Assembly (NCBI RefSeq): GCF_017744835.1
Contig: NZ_JAGIAM010000001.1
Coordinates: 1,178,001-1,242,000 of the forward strand
DNA: 64,000 bases
DNA from: Sphingomonas sp.
GTDB lineage: Bacteria; Pseudomonadota; Alphaproteobacteria; Sphingomonadales; Sphingomonadaceae
Reading direction: 5' to 3'
Shown here: positions 22,943-32,315 of the stretch, in pieces
How the letters are laid out: every line of letters begins with the position of its first letter
Position numbering within the stretch: position 1 is the stretch's first letter
Notes under the pieces: generated by a model
What the model was told of the DNA's origin: nothing
The model's database searches: none
What the model saw: only the letters and a program-made list of their open reading frames with translations
Program-made: the position numbers and the translations under genes

Positions 22943-24151
22943 TCACCCCGCCTTGGCGCCGGGGACGTTGACGCCCATCGACTGGAGGTAGCGCTTCACG
23001 TTGCGCGCGGCCTGGCGCAGGCGCTGCTCGTTCTCGACCATGGCGATGCGGACATAACCCTCGCCGTTCTCGCCGTAGCCGACGCCGGGCGCGACCGCGA
23101 CCTTGGCATGGGTGAGGAGCTGCTTCGAGAATTCGAGGCTGCCGAGATGCGCGAGCGCGGGCGGGAGCGGGGCCCAGGCGAACATCGAGGCGCGCGGGGA
23201 GGGAATGTCCCAGCCGGCGCGGGCGAAGCTCTCGACCATCACGTCGCGACGCTTGTGGTAGAGCTGGCGGTTCTTCTCGACGATGTCCTGCGGGCCGTTG
23301 AGCGCCGCGCAGGCCGCGGCCTGGACGGGGGTGAAGGCGCCGTAGTCGAGGTACGACTTCACGCGCGTCATCGCCGCGATCAGCTGCTTGTTGCCCACCG
23401 CGAAGCCGATCCGCCAGCCGGCCATCGAATAGGTCTTGGAGAGCGAGGTGAACTCGATCGCCACGTCCTTGGCGCCCTTGACCTGGAGGATCGAAGTGGT
23501 CGGCTTGCCGTCGTAATAGAGCTCAGAATAGGCGAGGTCGGAGATGATCCAGACCTGGTTCTCCTTCGCCCAGGCGACCAGCCGCTCGTAGAAGGCGATG
23601 TCGACGGTCTCGGCGGTCGGGTTCGACGGATAGTTGACCACCAGGATCGACGGGCGCGGCACGGTGAAGGCGATCGCGCGCTCGAGGCTCTCGAAATAGG
23701 CGTCGTCGGGCGTCGTCGGCACGGCGCGGATCGTCGCGCCGGCAAGGATGAAGCCGAAAGTGTGGATCGGGTAGCTGGGATTGGGCGCGAGCACGACGTC
23801 GCCCGGCGCGGTGATCGCAGTGGCGAGGCTGGCGAGCCCCTCCTTCGACCCCATCGTCACGACGACTTCGGTCTCGGGATCGACCTCGACCCCGAAGCGG
23901 CGACCGTAATAATTGGCCTGGGCGCGGCGCAGGCCGGGAATGCCCTTCGACGCCGAATAGCCGTGCGCGTCGGGCTTGCGGGCGACTTCGCACAGCTTCT
24001 CGATCACGTGATCGGGCGGCGGCAGGTCCGGGTTGCCCATGCCGAGATCGATGATGTCCTCGCCCGCCGCACGCGCCGCTGCCCGCATCGCGTTCACTTC
24101 GGCGATGACATAGGGGGGCAGGCGTTTGATGCGGTAGAATTCTTCGGACAT
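22943..24151 (-). CDS. alaC: AlaC/DapL-like PLP aminotransferase
   Basis: A 402-residue fold-type I aminotransferase. The start YRIKRLPPYVIAEVNAMRAAARAAGEDIIDLGMGNPDLPPP is that of AlaC-like alanine transaminases and related LL-diaminopimelate aminotransferases. The PLP lysine is in SLSKTYSMAGWRIGF, with NYPSNPTAETVD and DLAYSELYYDG as cofactor contacts. Likely pyruvate-glutamate transamination. ATG 24151 follows GAGAGGG. It is divergent from phaC. The exact amino-acid pair is uncertain. Confidence 0.9.
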   Translation of the reverse strand: MSEEFYRIKRLPPYVIAEVNAMRAAARAAGEDIIDLGMGNPDLPPPDHVIEKLCEVARKPDAHGYSASKGIPGLRRAQANYYGRRFGVEVDPETEVVVTMGSKEGLASLATAITAPGDVVLAPNPSYPIHTFGFILAGATIRAVPTTPDDAYFESLERAIAFTVPRPSILVVNYPSNPTAETVDIAFYERLVAWAKENQVWIISDLAYSELYYDGKPTTSILQVKGAKDVAIEFTSLSKTYSMAGWRIGFAVGNKQLIAAMTRVKSYLDYGAFTPVQAAACAALNGPQDIVEKNRQLYHKRRDVMVESFARAGWDIPSPRASMFAWAPLPPALAHLGSLEFSKQLLTHAKVAVAPGVGYGENGEGYVRIAMVENEQRLRQAARNVKRYLQSMGVNVPGAKAG

Positions 24152-24280
24152 CGTCCCTCTCGCTGAATTTGAGATAGCGGCCGGTGTAGGCCGCAGGGCG
24201 TTGTACGTCATTACCGCGTCATCTGGAATGACGAACGGCGTGTCGCGCGTTAGAAGCAAAACTTCACAGCGAGGACCCGC

Positions 24281-26017
24281 ATGGCCGAGACCGAAGCACC
24301 GACGAATCCGAGCCTGGAGGACCTCCAGCACTGGACCTGGGTGCTGGGCAGGGCACAGCAGATGATGCTCGAGCACGGCTTCGACCTGGTGGAGAATCGC
24401 GCCGCCAAACAGGCGTTCGGCGCGATGCTCGATCCCACGGCGGCGGTGCGCGCGGGCGCGGGCTTCTGGGCGGACACGCTCCAGCTGTGGCAGCGCTTCC
24501 TCGATCCGGCCCATGCGGCGCCGTTCGAGGAGACCCCCGAACAGGCGAAGGACAGGCGGTTCAAGGCGCCGCAGTGGCGCGAGGAGCCGGTGTTCGACTT
24601 CCTGCGCCAGAGCTATTTCGTCGTCGCCGACCATCTGCTGAAGGGCGTCGACGCGCTGGAAGGCGTCGATCCGAGGCAGAAGGAGCAGATCCGCTTCGCG
24701 ACGCGCGGCTTCATCGACGCGATCAGCCCGACCAACTTCCCCGCGACCAACCCGCAGGTGCTCGAGAAGATCGTCGAGACCAAGGGCGAGAGCCTCTTGA
24801 AGGGGCTCCACAACATGCTCGGCGACCTCGCCAAGGGGCAGATGACCCAGACCGACCCCAATGCCTATGAGGTCGGGCGCAACATGGCGACGACCCCCGG
24901 CAAGGTGGTCAAGCGCACGTCGCTCTACGAGCTGATCCAATATTCACCGGCGACCGACGAGGTGATCGAGACGCCGCTGGTCATCTTCCCGCCGTGGATC
25001 AACCGCTTCTACATCCTCGACCTCAACCCCGAGAAGAGCTTCGTCCGCTGGGCAGTAGAGCAGGGGCTGACCGTGTTCGTCGTCTCGTGGAAGTCGGCCG
25101 ACGCCACCATGAAGGACGTGGTGTGGGACGATTATGTCGAGCGCGGGCAGATCGACGCGATCGACACGGTGCGCGAGCTGCTGGACGTGCCCAGCGTCCA
25201 TGCGATCGGCTATTGCGTGGCGGGGACGACGCTGGCGGCGACGCTGGCGGTGCTCGCGGCGCGGGGCCAAGCCGACCGCGTGAAGAGCGCGACCTTCTTC
25301 ACGGCGCAGGTCGACTTCACCGAGGCGGGCGACCTGTCGATGTTCGTCGACGACGACCAGCTCGCGCTGATCCGCACGCTGGGCGCCGAAGGGTTCCTCG
25401 ACGGGCGCTACATGGCCGCGACCTTCAACCTGCTGCGCGGGCGCGACCTGATCTGGAACTACGTCACCAACAACTACCTGATGGGGCAGGACTATGCGCC
25501 GTTCGACCTGCTCCACTGGAATTCGGACGTCACCAACCTGCCGGCGCGCTGGCACCTGAGCTATCTCACCGATCTTTATCGCGACAACAAGCTGGCGGTG
25601 GCGAACGCGCTGTCGATCGCGGGGACGCCGATCGACCTCGGCCGGGTGACGACGCCGGCCTATGTCCAGGCGGGACGCGAGGACCATATCGCGCCGGCGC
25701 AGAGCGTGTGGAAGATCACCCACCACTTCAAGGGCCCGTTGCGCTTCGTGCTCGCGGGCTCGGGCCACATCGCCGGGGTGGTCAATCCGCCCGCGGCGGG
25801 CAAATACCAGTATTGGGTCAATGAGGAGAAGGTCGACACGCTCGCCGAGTTCCTGGCGGGTGCGCGCGAGACCAAGGGGAGCTGGTGGCCCGACTGGATC
25901 GGCTGGATCACCGGGCTCGACTCGACCAAGGTGCCGGCCAAAGGCGCGCGCGTGCCGGGCGAGGGCAAGCTGGAGGCGCTCGGCGATGCTCCGGGCAGCT
26001 ATGTCAGGGTCCGGTAA
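24281..26017 (+). CDS. phaC: Class I poly(3-hydroxyalkanoate) synthase
   Basis: The 578-residue synthase polymerises (R)-3-hydroxyacyl-CoA into PHA granules. The modified lipase box GYCVAG puts the catalytic Cys at 312; PPWINRFYILDL, SWKSADATMKDVVWDDY, the Asp in AGREDHIAP and the His in GSGHIAG are all present. Length and the N-terminal region (HWTWVLGRAQQMMLEH) place it in class I, which needs no PhaE/PhaR partner. GCGAGGA precedes the ATG. It is followed by a phasin gene with its own regulatory sites; phaB is 23 kb away. Confidence 0.96.
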   Translation: MAETEAPTNPSLEDLQHWTWVLGRAQQMMLEHGFDLVENRAAKQAFGAMLDPTAAVRAGAGFWADTLQLWQRFLDPAHAAPFEETPEQAKDRRFKAPQWREEPVFDFLRQSYFVVADHLLKGVDALEGVDPRQKEQIRFATRGFIDAISPTNFPATNPQVLEKIVETKGESLLKGLHNMLGDLAKGQMTQTDPNAYEVGRNMATTPGKVVKRTSLYELIQYSPATDEVIETPLVIFPPWINRFYILDLNPEKSFVRWAVEQGLTVFVVSWKSADATMKDVVWDDYVERGQIDAIDTVRELLDVPSVHAIGYCVAGTTLAATLAVLAARGQADRVKSATFFTAQVDFTEAGDLSMFVDDDQLALIRTLGAEGFLDGRYMAATFNLLRGRDLIWNYVTNNYLMGQDYAPFDLLHWNSDVTNLPARWHLSYLTDLYRDNKLAVANALSIAGTPIDLGRVTTPAYVQAGREDHIAPAQSVWKITHHFKGPLRFVLAGSGHIAGVVNPPAAGKYQYWVNEEKVDTLAEFLAGARETKGSWWPDWIGWITGLDSTKVPAKGARVPGEGKLEALGDAPGSYVRVR

Positions 26018-26073
26018 AGCTACGAATTCGTGGCAGAGAATGGCTCTTTCCGTAACGGAAATGGCAATTTTGT

Positions 26074-26133
26074 TGCGATGCACAAATTTCCTTGAAAAGC
26101 TGCGCGGGACCGCATACATGCTGCAATGCAGCA
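26074..26133 (+). promoter_or_regulatory. Two PhaR-type palindromes before the phasin gene
   Basis: TGCTGCAATGCAGCA (26119-26133) contains CTGCAATGCAG, an exact CTGC-N3-GCAG, the site bound by PhaR of Paracoccus upstream of phaP. A second TGC-GAT-GCA lies at 26074-26082. Both sit between phaC and the phasin start, the nearer one 22 nt from the ATG. PhaR itself is not in this window. Confidence 0.55.
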
Positions 26134-26154
26134 ATAGCCAGGGGACCGACTCAC

Positions 26155-26916
26155 ATGGCCACCAAGGGACCGAAGACCGGCACGGCAAAGCCCGCCGCCG
26201 CTCCGAAGCCTGCGGCGCGCGCCAGCAAGCAGGCCGCGCCCAAGGTTGAAGCTGCCGCCGCCGCGGCTGAGAAGCCCGCGCCGGTCGCCGAGGCCGAGAC
26301 GCACGTCCCAGCCCCTGCGCCCGAGCCGGTCCCGGCCCTGGAGGCAGCGTCGCAGGAAACAGAAACGACCATCGAGACCGTGGCAGAGCCGATCGAAGCC
26401 GCCGCGGAAACCGTCAACGAAGCCGCCGCGGCCATCGAGCACGTCGCCGCCCCGGCCCTCGTCAAGGAAGCACGCACCATGGAAACCACGATCGAGAACA
26501 ACACCGTCAAGGCCCAGGCCTTCTTCGCCGACATCAACGAGCGCACCAAGGCCGCCGTCGAGAAGTCGACCAAGCTGGTCGAGGAAGCCAATGAGTTCGC
26601 CAAGGGCAACCTCGAGGCGGTCGTCGAGTCGAGCCGCATCGCCGCCAAGGGCTTCGAGGCGCTCGGCCAGGAAGCCGCCGAGTATAGCCGCAAGTCGTTC
26701 GAGAGTGCGACCGCCGCGCTGAAGACGCTCGCCGCCGTCAAGTCGCCGACCGAATTCTTCAAGCTGCAGAGCGACTATGTCCGCAGCGCGTTCGATTCGT
26801 ACGTCGCCGAGACCTCGAAGAACACCGAGGCGGTCCTCAAGCTCGCCGGCGACGCCGCGCAGCCGATCTCGAACCGCTTCGCGGTCGCGGTCGAAAAGGC
26901 GAAGGTCGTCGCCTGA
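26155..26916 (+). CDS. Phasin family protein
   Basis: A 253-residue protein that coats PHA granules. It opens with a long Ala/Pro/Lys/Glu-rich stretch (1-125) and ends in a helical phasin domain (about 130-250: NTVKAQAFFADINERTKAAVEKSTKLVEEANEFAKGNLEAVVESSRIAAKGFEALGQEAAEYSR...). Ala-rich N-terminal extensions are common in sphingomonad phasins. ATG 26155 is preceded by GGGGA. It lies 137 nt after phaC, with PhaR-type sites and its own terminator, so it is probably regulated separately from phaC. Confidence 0.93.
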   Translation: MATKGPKTGTAKPAAAPKPAARASKQAAPKVEAAAAAAEKPAPVAEAETHVPAPAPEPVPALEAASQETETTIETVAEPIEAAAETVNEAAAAIEHVAAPALVKEARTMETTIENNTVKAQAFFADINERTKAAVEKSTKLVEEANEFAKGNLEAVVESSRIAAKGFEALGQEAAEYSRKSFESATAALKTLAAVKSPTEFFKLQSDYVRSAFDSYVAETSKNTEAVLKLAGDAAQPISNRFAVAVEKAKVVA

Positions 26917-26945
26917 CGCATCTTCGCTGAGCGAAAGCACAGTTG

Positions 26946-26982
26946 GGGCGGCTGCCGTTACGGCGGCCGCCCTTTTCTTTTC
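26946..26982 (+). terminator. Rho-independent terminator of the phasin gene
   Basis: GGGCGGCTGCCG pairs with CGGCGGCCGCCC across a TTA loop and is followed by TTTTCTTTTC: a strong intrinsic terminator. Confidence 0.88.
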
Positions 26983-27093
26983 GCGCCCGGATCGGCCAAG
27001 CGGAATTTTCGTTTTGGACCGGGGCAGTTCCGCGCCGCGTGGCGCGTGCGCGGCCTTGCCTCGCTCCCGGCGAACCCATATTTTTGAGCCGCG

Positions 27094-27459
27094 ATGATTG
27101 AACGCACCCACTACGAAATCCGCATGGCCGAGGACGGCGACGACGACGACAATGGCGGGCGCGACCCGTCGGTCGGCCTGGCGACGCGCACGCGCACGCG
27201 CACCAAGAAGCCGACGCCCTACCGCGTGCTGATGCTCAACGACGACTACACGCCGATGGAGTTCGTGGTGCTGGTGCTCCAGCGCTTCTTCCGCATGAAC
27301 ATGGAAGAGGCGACGCGCGTGATGCTGCACGTCCACCAGCGCGGCGTGGGGGTGTGCGGCGTGTTCAGCTATGAAGTCGCCGAAACCAAGGTCAGCCAGG
27401 TGATCGACTTCGCGCGGCAGAACCAGCACCCGCTGCAGTGCACGCTGGAGAAGGCGTAG
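27094..27459 (+). CDS. clpS: ATP-dependent Clp protease adaptor ClpS
   Basis: The 121-residue adaptor delivers N-degron substrates to ClpAP. The core [59 protein letters not shown] is typical: [10 protein letters not shown] forms the N-degron pocket. The N-terminal 40 residues are disordered and acidic, then TRTRTRT. An in-frame ATG at 27124 (MAEDGDDDD) is an alternative start; neither has a good Shine-Dalgarno sequence. clpA is not adjacent in this window. Confidence 0.95.
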   Translation: MIERTHYEIRMAEDGDDDDNGGRDPSVGLATRTRTRTKKPTPYRVLMLNDDYTPMEFVVLVLQRFFRMNMEEATRVMLHVHQRGVGVCGVFSYEVAETKVSQVIDFARQNQHPLQCTLEKA

Positions 27460-27473
27460 GGCTCCCGGGATTT

Positions 27474-27616
27474 CCCCTCCTGCAAGGGAGGGGATTTAGG
27501 GGGGGGCGGCGCGCGAGGCTCGATGCCTCGACCGGCGCTTTCTGACGAGCAGTTGTTGAGTCTTTTTGAGCGCGCGGACGCGCACCCACCCCCCGCCCCT
27601 CCCTTTCAGGGAGGGG
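27474..27616. repeat. CCCTCCC-GGGAGGG palindrome pair with conserved linker
   Basis: Two facing stem-loops (CCCCTCCTGCAAGGGAGG and CCCCTCCCTTTCAGGGAGG) enclose GAGGCTCGATGCCTCGACC and GCGCGCGGACGCGC, as at 10943-11092. It separates clpS and the convergent Crp/Fnr gene. Confidence 0.85.
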
Positions 27617-27627
27617 AGTTTTATGGG

Positions 27628-28365
27628 TTAGCCCGTCGCTCTCGGCAGCCAGTCGAGGTCGAGGCCTTCGTAGCGATTGACGTAGTTAGCAGCGCGGGCG
27701 AGCGCGCGTTCGTCGAGGAGCGACACCTTGCCGGCCTCGCGCGCGATCAGCCCGTCTTCCTCGAGCTGGCGGAGCATGCGGTTGACGTGCACCGCCGTGA
27801 GGCCGGTCGCGTCGCCGATCTCCTCCTGCGTCAGCCCGAGCGGGAAGACGTTGGCGATGCACTTGTCGGTGGCGCGCAGGCGATTGCGCAGCTCGAGCAG
27901 CAGCGCGGCGACGCGCGCCTTTGCGCTGGTACGGCCGAGCGCGGCAAGCCGATCGGTGAGCGCGACGCGCTCGATCTGCGAATAGACCAGGATCATCGCG
28001 GCGAGGCGCGGATGCTCGACCATGATCCGCGACAGCACGGCGCGGTCGAACGGGCAGACCACGCAGTCCGAAAGCGCCGCCAGCGTCTCGGTCGCCTCGC
28101 GGTAGATCGCGCTGGAGACGCCCAGCATGTCGCCCGGGAAATGGAAGCGCAGGATCTGCCGGCTGCCGTCGTCGAGCAGCACATAGCTCATCATCACGCC
28201 CTTGCGCAGGATGAAGAGCTCGCCCCCCGCCTCGTTCTCGCGCTGAAGCACCGCCCCGCGGCGCACGTGCCGCTGGCGTTCCTCGAGCTGATCCAGAGCG
28301 CTGCGTTCGCCCGAGGTCAGTTCGATGAGCTCACTCAATACGTCCGCAAAGCAACTAGCTGACAC
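27628..28365 (-). CDS. Crp/Fnr family transcriptional regulator
   Basis: A 245-residue regulator with an N-terminal effector beta-barrel ([49 protein letters not shown]) and a C-terminal winged helix ([32 protein letters not shown]). It lacks the spaced Fnr cysteine cluster, so it is FixK- or Crp-like rather than an oxygen sensor through iron-sulfur. The start is taken as GTG 28365, preceded by GGGGGG; TTG 28389 is possible but has no Shine-Dalgarno sequence. The target genes are not evident. Confidence 0.88.
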   Translation of the reverse strand: MSASCFADVLSELIELTSGERSALDQLEERQRHVRRGAVLQRENEAGGELFILRKGVMMSYVLLDDGSRQILRFHFPGDMLGVSSAIYREATETLAALSDCVVCPFDRAVLSRIMVEHPRLAAMILVYSQIERVALTDRLAALGRTSAKARVAALLLELRNRLRATDKCIANVFPLGLTQEEIGDATGLTAVHVNRMLRQLEEDGLIAREAGKVSLLDERALARAANYVNRYEGLDLDWLPRATG

Positions 28366-28484
28366 GCATACCCCCCGGTTCGTGTCCAAAGCATTGCTGT
28401 GGAATCAATGCATTAAAATCGATCAAGCCGTTTTCTCGGTCCGTCGCGCTTGCGCCGCTCCAACCAGCCATTAGAAGCTCCGCC

Positions 28485-29768
28485 ATGGACCGGATCCTCA
28501 TTCGCGGCGGCAACCGCCTCTCAGGCAAAATCCCCATTTCGGGCGCGAAGAACTCGGCGTTGACGCTGATGCCTTGCGCGCTGCTCACGGATGAGCCCCT
28601 TACTCTCAGAAATCTTCCACGTCTCGCAGATGTCGACGGTTTCGGGCATCTTCTCAACGAGCTGGGTGCCTCGACCGCAGTCGAAGGGACGCGTCCGCAG
28701 GACTTCGGGCGCGTGATGACGATTCGCGCCGGGCGGCTGACGTCGACGGTCGCGCCCTATGACATCGTCCGCAAGATGCGCGCGTCGATCCTGGTGCTCG
28801 GCCCGGTGCTCGGCCGCGCGGGCGAGGCGACCGTCTCGCTTCCCGGCGGCTGCGCGATCGGCAACCGCCCGATCGACCTCCACCTCAAGGCGCTCGAGGC
28901 GATGGGCGCCGAGATCGAGCTGACCGCGGGCTATGTGAAGGCAGTCGCGCCGGGCGGACGGCTGCCGGGCGGGCGCTTCCGCTTCCCCGTCGTGTCGGTG
29001 GGCGCGACCGAGAATGCGCTGATGGCGGCAGTCACCGCCAAGGGCGGCACGGTGCTTCACAATGCCGCGCGCGAGCCCGAGATCGTCGACCTGTGCCGGC
29101 TGCTCGTCGCGATGGGCGCCTCGATCGACGGCATCGGCACCGAGACGCTGGAGATCGAGGGCCGCGACCGGCTGCACGGCGCGACCTATGCCGTGATGCC
29201 CGACCGCATCGAGGCGGGCAGCTATGCCTGCGCCGCGGCGATCACCGGCGGTGACGTCGAGCTGGTCGGCGCCGCCGCCGAGGACATGCGCGCGACGCTC
29301 GACGCGCTGGTCGAGGCTGGCGTCACCGTCGAGGAGAAGCAGGGCGCGATCCGCATCGCCGCCGACAACGGCCTCAAGCCGCTGACGCTCTCGACTGCGC
29401 CCTTCCCGGGCTTCGCGACCGACATGCAGGCGCAGTTCATGGCGATGCTGTGCATGGCCGAGGGCGCAAGCGTGCTCACCGAGACGATCTTCGAGAACCG
29501 CTACATGCACGTGCCCGAGCTGGCGCGGATGGGCGCGCACATCGAAGTGCGAGGGCGCACCGCAGTGGTGCACGGCCCGAGCAAGCTGGTCGGCGCGCCG
29601 GTGATGGCGACCGACCTGCGCGCATCGATGAGCCTGATCCTCGCCGGGCTGGCAGCCGAGGGCGAGACGCAGGTCAACCGCGTCTATCACCTCGATCGCG
29701 GGTACGAGCGGCTCGAGGAGAAGCTGCAGGCGGTGGGCGCGGACATCGAGCGCGTCGGGGACGGTTAG
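28485..29768 (+). CDS. murA: UDP-N-acetylglucosamine 1-carboxyvinyltransferase MurA
   Basis: A 427-residue enzyme for the first committed step of peptidoglycan synthesis, transferring enolpyruvate from PEP to UDP-GlcNAc. [27 protein letters not shown], Cys123 in [11 protein letters not shown] (the PEP adduct and fosfomycin target) and [14 protein letters not shown] [19 protein letters not shown] are intact. Length is standard. Essential gene, cytosolic. It is divergent from the Crp/Fnr gene across about 120 nt. Confidence 0.98.
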   Translation: MDRILIRGGNRLSGKIPISGAKNSALTLMPCALLTDEPLTLRNLPRLADVDGFGHLLNELGASTAVEGTRPQDFGRVMTIRAGRLTSTVAPYDIVRKMRASILVLGPVLGRAGEATVSLPGGCAIGNRPIDLHLKALEAMGAEIELTAGYVKAVAPGGRLPGGRFRFPVVSVGATENALMAAVTAKGGTVLHNAAREPEIVDLCRLLVAMGASIDGIGTETLEIEGRDRLHGATYAVMPDRIEAGSYACAAAITGGDVELVGAAAEDMRATLDALVEAGVTVEEKQGAIRIAADNGLKPLTLSTAPFPGFATDMQAQFMAMLCMAEGASVLTETIFENRYMHVPELARMGAHIEVRGRTAVVHGPSKLVGAPVMATDLRASMSLILAGLAAEGETQVNRVYHLDRGYERLEEKLQAVGADIERVGDG

Positions 29769-29778
29769 AATTTCCTTT

Positions 29779-29900
29779 CCCCTCCCTGAAAGGGAGGGGT
29801 TAGGGGTGGGTGCCGAGCGAAGCGAGGCTCCTGCCGCTGCGTGGGAGCGCGACCCTGTGGGCCGCGCACCCACCCTCAGCCCCTCCCTTTCAGGGAGGGG
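29779..29900. repeat. CCCTCCC-GGGAGGG palindrome pair with linker
   Basis: CCCTCCCTGAAAGGGAGG and CCCTCCCTTTCAGGGAGG face each other around a GC-rich linker with GAGCGAAGCGAGGCTC and GCGCACCCACCC. It lies between the convergent ends of murA and the GH92 gene. Confidence 0.85.
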
Positions 29901-29914
29901 AGCTTGGTTGCGCT

Positions 29915-32239
29915 CTAGCGCACCGTGCTTTCGGAGAAGGGCCGGGCGGCCCTGGACGTGGCCCAGCTTTTGTTCGGCGTCGCCTGCATGGTGAAGCGCA
30001 GCTCGCCGCCGGCGGTGATCTCTTCGTGGGTGATATAGCTGCGTGGCAGCGGCTTGCCGTTGAGCGTGACGCGGCCGATGTAGCGGTTGGCGTCCGACAG
30101 ATTTTCCGCAATCACAGTGAAGCGCTTGCCGTTCGGCAGGTTGAGCGCGGCGCGGTTCGCGAAGGGGCGACCGATCACATATTGGTTCGAACCCGGCGCG
30201 ACGGGGTAGAAGCCGAGGCCGGTGAAGACCAGCCAGGCCGACATCTGGCCGAGATCGTCGTTGCCCGACAGGCCGTCGGGCGCCGCCTTGTACTGGCTCT
30301 CGACGATCTGCCCGAGCCGCTCCTGCGTCCGCCAGGGCTGGCCGGCGAAGGCATAGAGATAGGCGACATGGTGGCTCGGCTCGTTGCCGTGGATGTACTG
30401 GCCGATCAGCCCGGCGATGTCCTCGGCATGGCTGTAGTCGAGCTTCGAATTGTCGAACTCGAACATCGCGTCGAGCTTGCGCACCGCCGCCGCGTCGCCG
30501 CCGAGGAGGCGGAACATCGTCGCCTGATCGTGGGGGACGAACCACGAATATTGCCAGGCGTTGCCCTCGGTATAGTCCGAGCCATAGTTGATCGCAGTGG
30601 GGTCGAAGGGGGTGCGGAAAGACCCGTCGGCCTTGCGGGCGCGCAGGAAGCCGGACTTGGCGTCGAAGCTGTTGCGCCAATAGCCGGCGCGCTTCTCGAA
30701 TGCCGCAGCGACCTCGGGCTTGCCGAGCGCGCGGGCCATGCGGGCGATCGTCCAGTCGTCATAGGCATATTCGACGGTCTTGGAGGCGGCTTCGGGCTCC
30801 TTGTCGATGGGGACGAAGCCGAGCTTCTGGTACCAGTCGAGCCCGCCATAGGGGCCGTAGGTGGCGCTCCTGACCATCGCGTCGAGCGCGCGGGTGCCGT
30901 CGAAGCCGCGCACGCCCTTGAGATACGCGTCTGCGATCACCGGCACGGCGTGATAGCCGATCATCGTCCAGGTCTCGCGGCCGTGGAACTGCCAGACGGG
31001 GAGGATGCCGAAGGGGCTGTGCTCCTGGCTGGCGAGCAGCGAGTTGACGAAATCGGCGTTGCGGCGCTCGGGCTGGACGAGGAGCAGGAGCGGGTGCTCG
31101 GCGCGGAACGTGTCCCACAGCGAATAGGTCGAGTGGAAAGTGAAGCCCCGGGCCTGGTGGACCTGGTCGTCGGGCCCGCGGTAGCGGCCGTCGGCGTCGG
31201 AGAAGACGCTCGGCGCCATCAGCGCGTGGTAGAGGCCGGTGTAGAGCATGGTGCGCATCGGCGCGGGGGCGTCGATGTCGAGCGCAGCCAGCGCCTGGTC
31301 CCATGCGGTGCGGGTCTGGGCGCGGATCGCGTCGAAATCGCCGGGCTCGCTGTCGAGATTGGCGAGGGCGGCGTCTTCGTCGACGCTCGAGAGCGCGACC
31401 TTGAGCTCGAGCGGAGCCGGGAGCGCGCCGAAGTCGAGCCGGGCGACGAGCGCGCGGCCCTGGAGCTGGGCGACATCGTCGCGGTCGCGGCCGGGGCCTT
31501 GGAAACCCTTGTAGGGGATATTCTCCTCGCGGTTGAGGAAGGCGTGGCCGGTGAGCGGGGCGGAGGGGCGGATCGCGAAATAGAGTTTCCGGGCCGGTGC
31601 CCAGCCGCGGGTTTCGCGCGCGCCGGTGATCGCGCCGTCCGGGCGGAGGCGGATCGAGGACCAGAGCGTCTTGCCGGGATAATTGTAGAGGCCGCTGCGC
31701 AGGTCGAGGATCAGGTGTGCGGGAGCGCCGGCGGGGAAGGCGTAGCGGTGGACGCCGACGCGCGTGCCGGCGGTCATCTCGGCGCGGATGTTCGGGTCTG
31801 CCAAGGTAACGGCGTAATAGCCGGGGCGCGCGGTCTCGGTCGCATGGTCGAAGTGCGAGCGGTAGCCGGAGCCGGGCTTGGCGGGGTCGCCGGGTTCGAG
31901 CGGCACGGTGTCGCCGACTGCGGGCATGACGAGGAAGTCGCCGAGGTCCGAATGGCCGGCGCCCGAGAAATGGGTGTGCGAGAATCCCTGGATCGTCGGG
32001 TCGTCGTGGCGATAGCCGGCGGCATGGCCGTAGCAGTCGCGGATCTGGCAACCGGTGTCGGTGTCCGGGCTGAGCTGGACCATGCCGAAGGGCGCGACCG
32101 CGCCGGGGAAGGTGTGGCCCTCGCCGCCGGTGCCGATGAACGGGTCGACGCTGTCGTACGCGGTCTGCGCGGCGAGCGGGGAGGCGGCGAGGCCGAAGGC
32201 GGCGAGCGCGAGGGTGGCGCGGCGGGCGAGGGCGAGCAT
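29915..32239 (-). CDS. GH92 family alpha-mannosidase
   Basis: A 774-residue secreted glycosidase with a signal peptide (1-24). The mature start DPFIGTGGEGHTFPGAVAPFGMVQLSPDTDTG and the C-terminal SGNDDLGQMSAWLVFTGLGFYPVAPGSNQYVIGRP are GH92 hallmarks; this calcium-dependent family mostly cleaves alpha-1,2-mannose residues from glycans. It lies directly after the GH9 gene on the same strand, with a small repeat between, suggesting one glycan-degradation group. The exact linkage is not decided by sequence. Confidence 0.93.
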   Translation of the reverse strand: MLALARRATLALAAFGLAASPLAAQTAYDSVDPFIGTGGEGHTFPGAVAPFGMVQLSPDTDTGCQIRDCYGHAAGYRHDDPTIQGFSHTHFSGAGHSDLGDFLVMPAVGDTVPLEPGDPAKPGSGYRSHFDHATETARPGYYAVTLADPNIRAEMTAGTRVGVHRYAFPAGAPAHLILDLRSGLYNYPGKTLWSSIRLRPDGAITGARETRGWAPARKLYFAIRPSAPLTGHAFLNREENIPYKGFQGPGRDRDDVAQLQGRALVARLDFGALPAPLELKVALSSVDEDAALANLDSEPGDFDAIRAQTRTAWDQALAALDIDAPAPMRTMLYTGLYHALMAPSVFSDADGRYRGPDDQVHQARGFTFHSTYSLWDTFRAEHPLLLLVQPERRNADFVNSLLASQEHSPFGILPVWQFHGRETWTMIGYHAVPVIADAYLKGVRGFDGTRALDAMVRSATYGPYGGLDWYQKLGFVPIDKEPEAASKTVEYAYDDWTIARMARALGKPEVAAAFEKRAGYWRNSFDAKSGFLRARKADGSFRTPFDPTAINYGSDYTEGNAWQYSWFVPHDQATMFRLLGGDAAAVRKLDAMFEFDNSKLDYSHAEDIAGLIGQYIHGNEPSHHVAYLYAFAGQPWRTQERLGQIVESQYKAAPDGLSGNDDLGQMSAWLVFTGLGFYPVAPGSNQYVIGRPFANRAALNLPNGKRFTVIAENLSDANRYIGRVTLNGKPLPRSYITHEEITAGGELRFTMQATPNKSWATSRAARPFSESTVR

Positions 32240-32269
32240 GCGGCGGTTAGAGCATGGGCGGGCCGCAAC

Positions 32270-32308
32270 GTCATCCCCGCGCAGGCGGGGACCTGCACGG
32301 GGATGACG
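32270..32308. repeat. Short TCATCCCCGC palindrome
   Basis: CGTCATCCCCGCGCAGGCGG and GCACGGGGATGACGGG: a reduced member of the family at 18779 and 22047, between the GH9 and GH92 genes. Confidence 0.75.
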
Positions 32309-32315
32309 GGACGGC

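Noticed and set aside
24152..24940. N-terminal extension of the AlaC-like gene
   Set aside because: It is antisense to phaC; the conserved start YRIKRLPPYVI begins right after ATG 24151.
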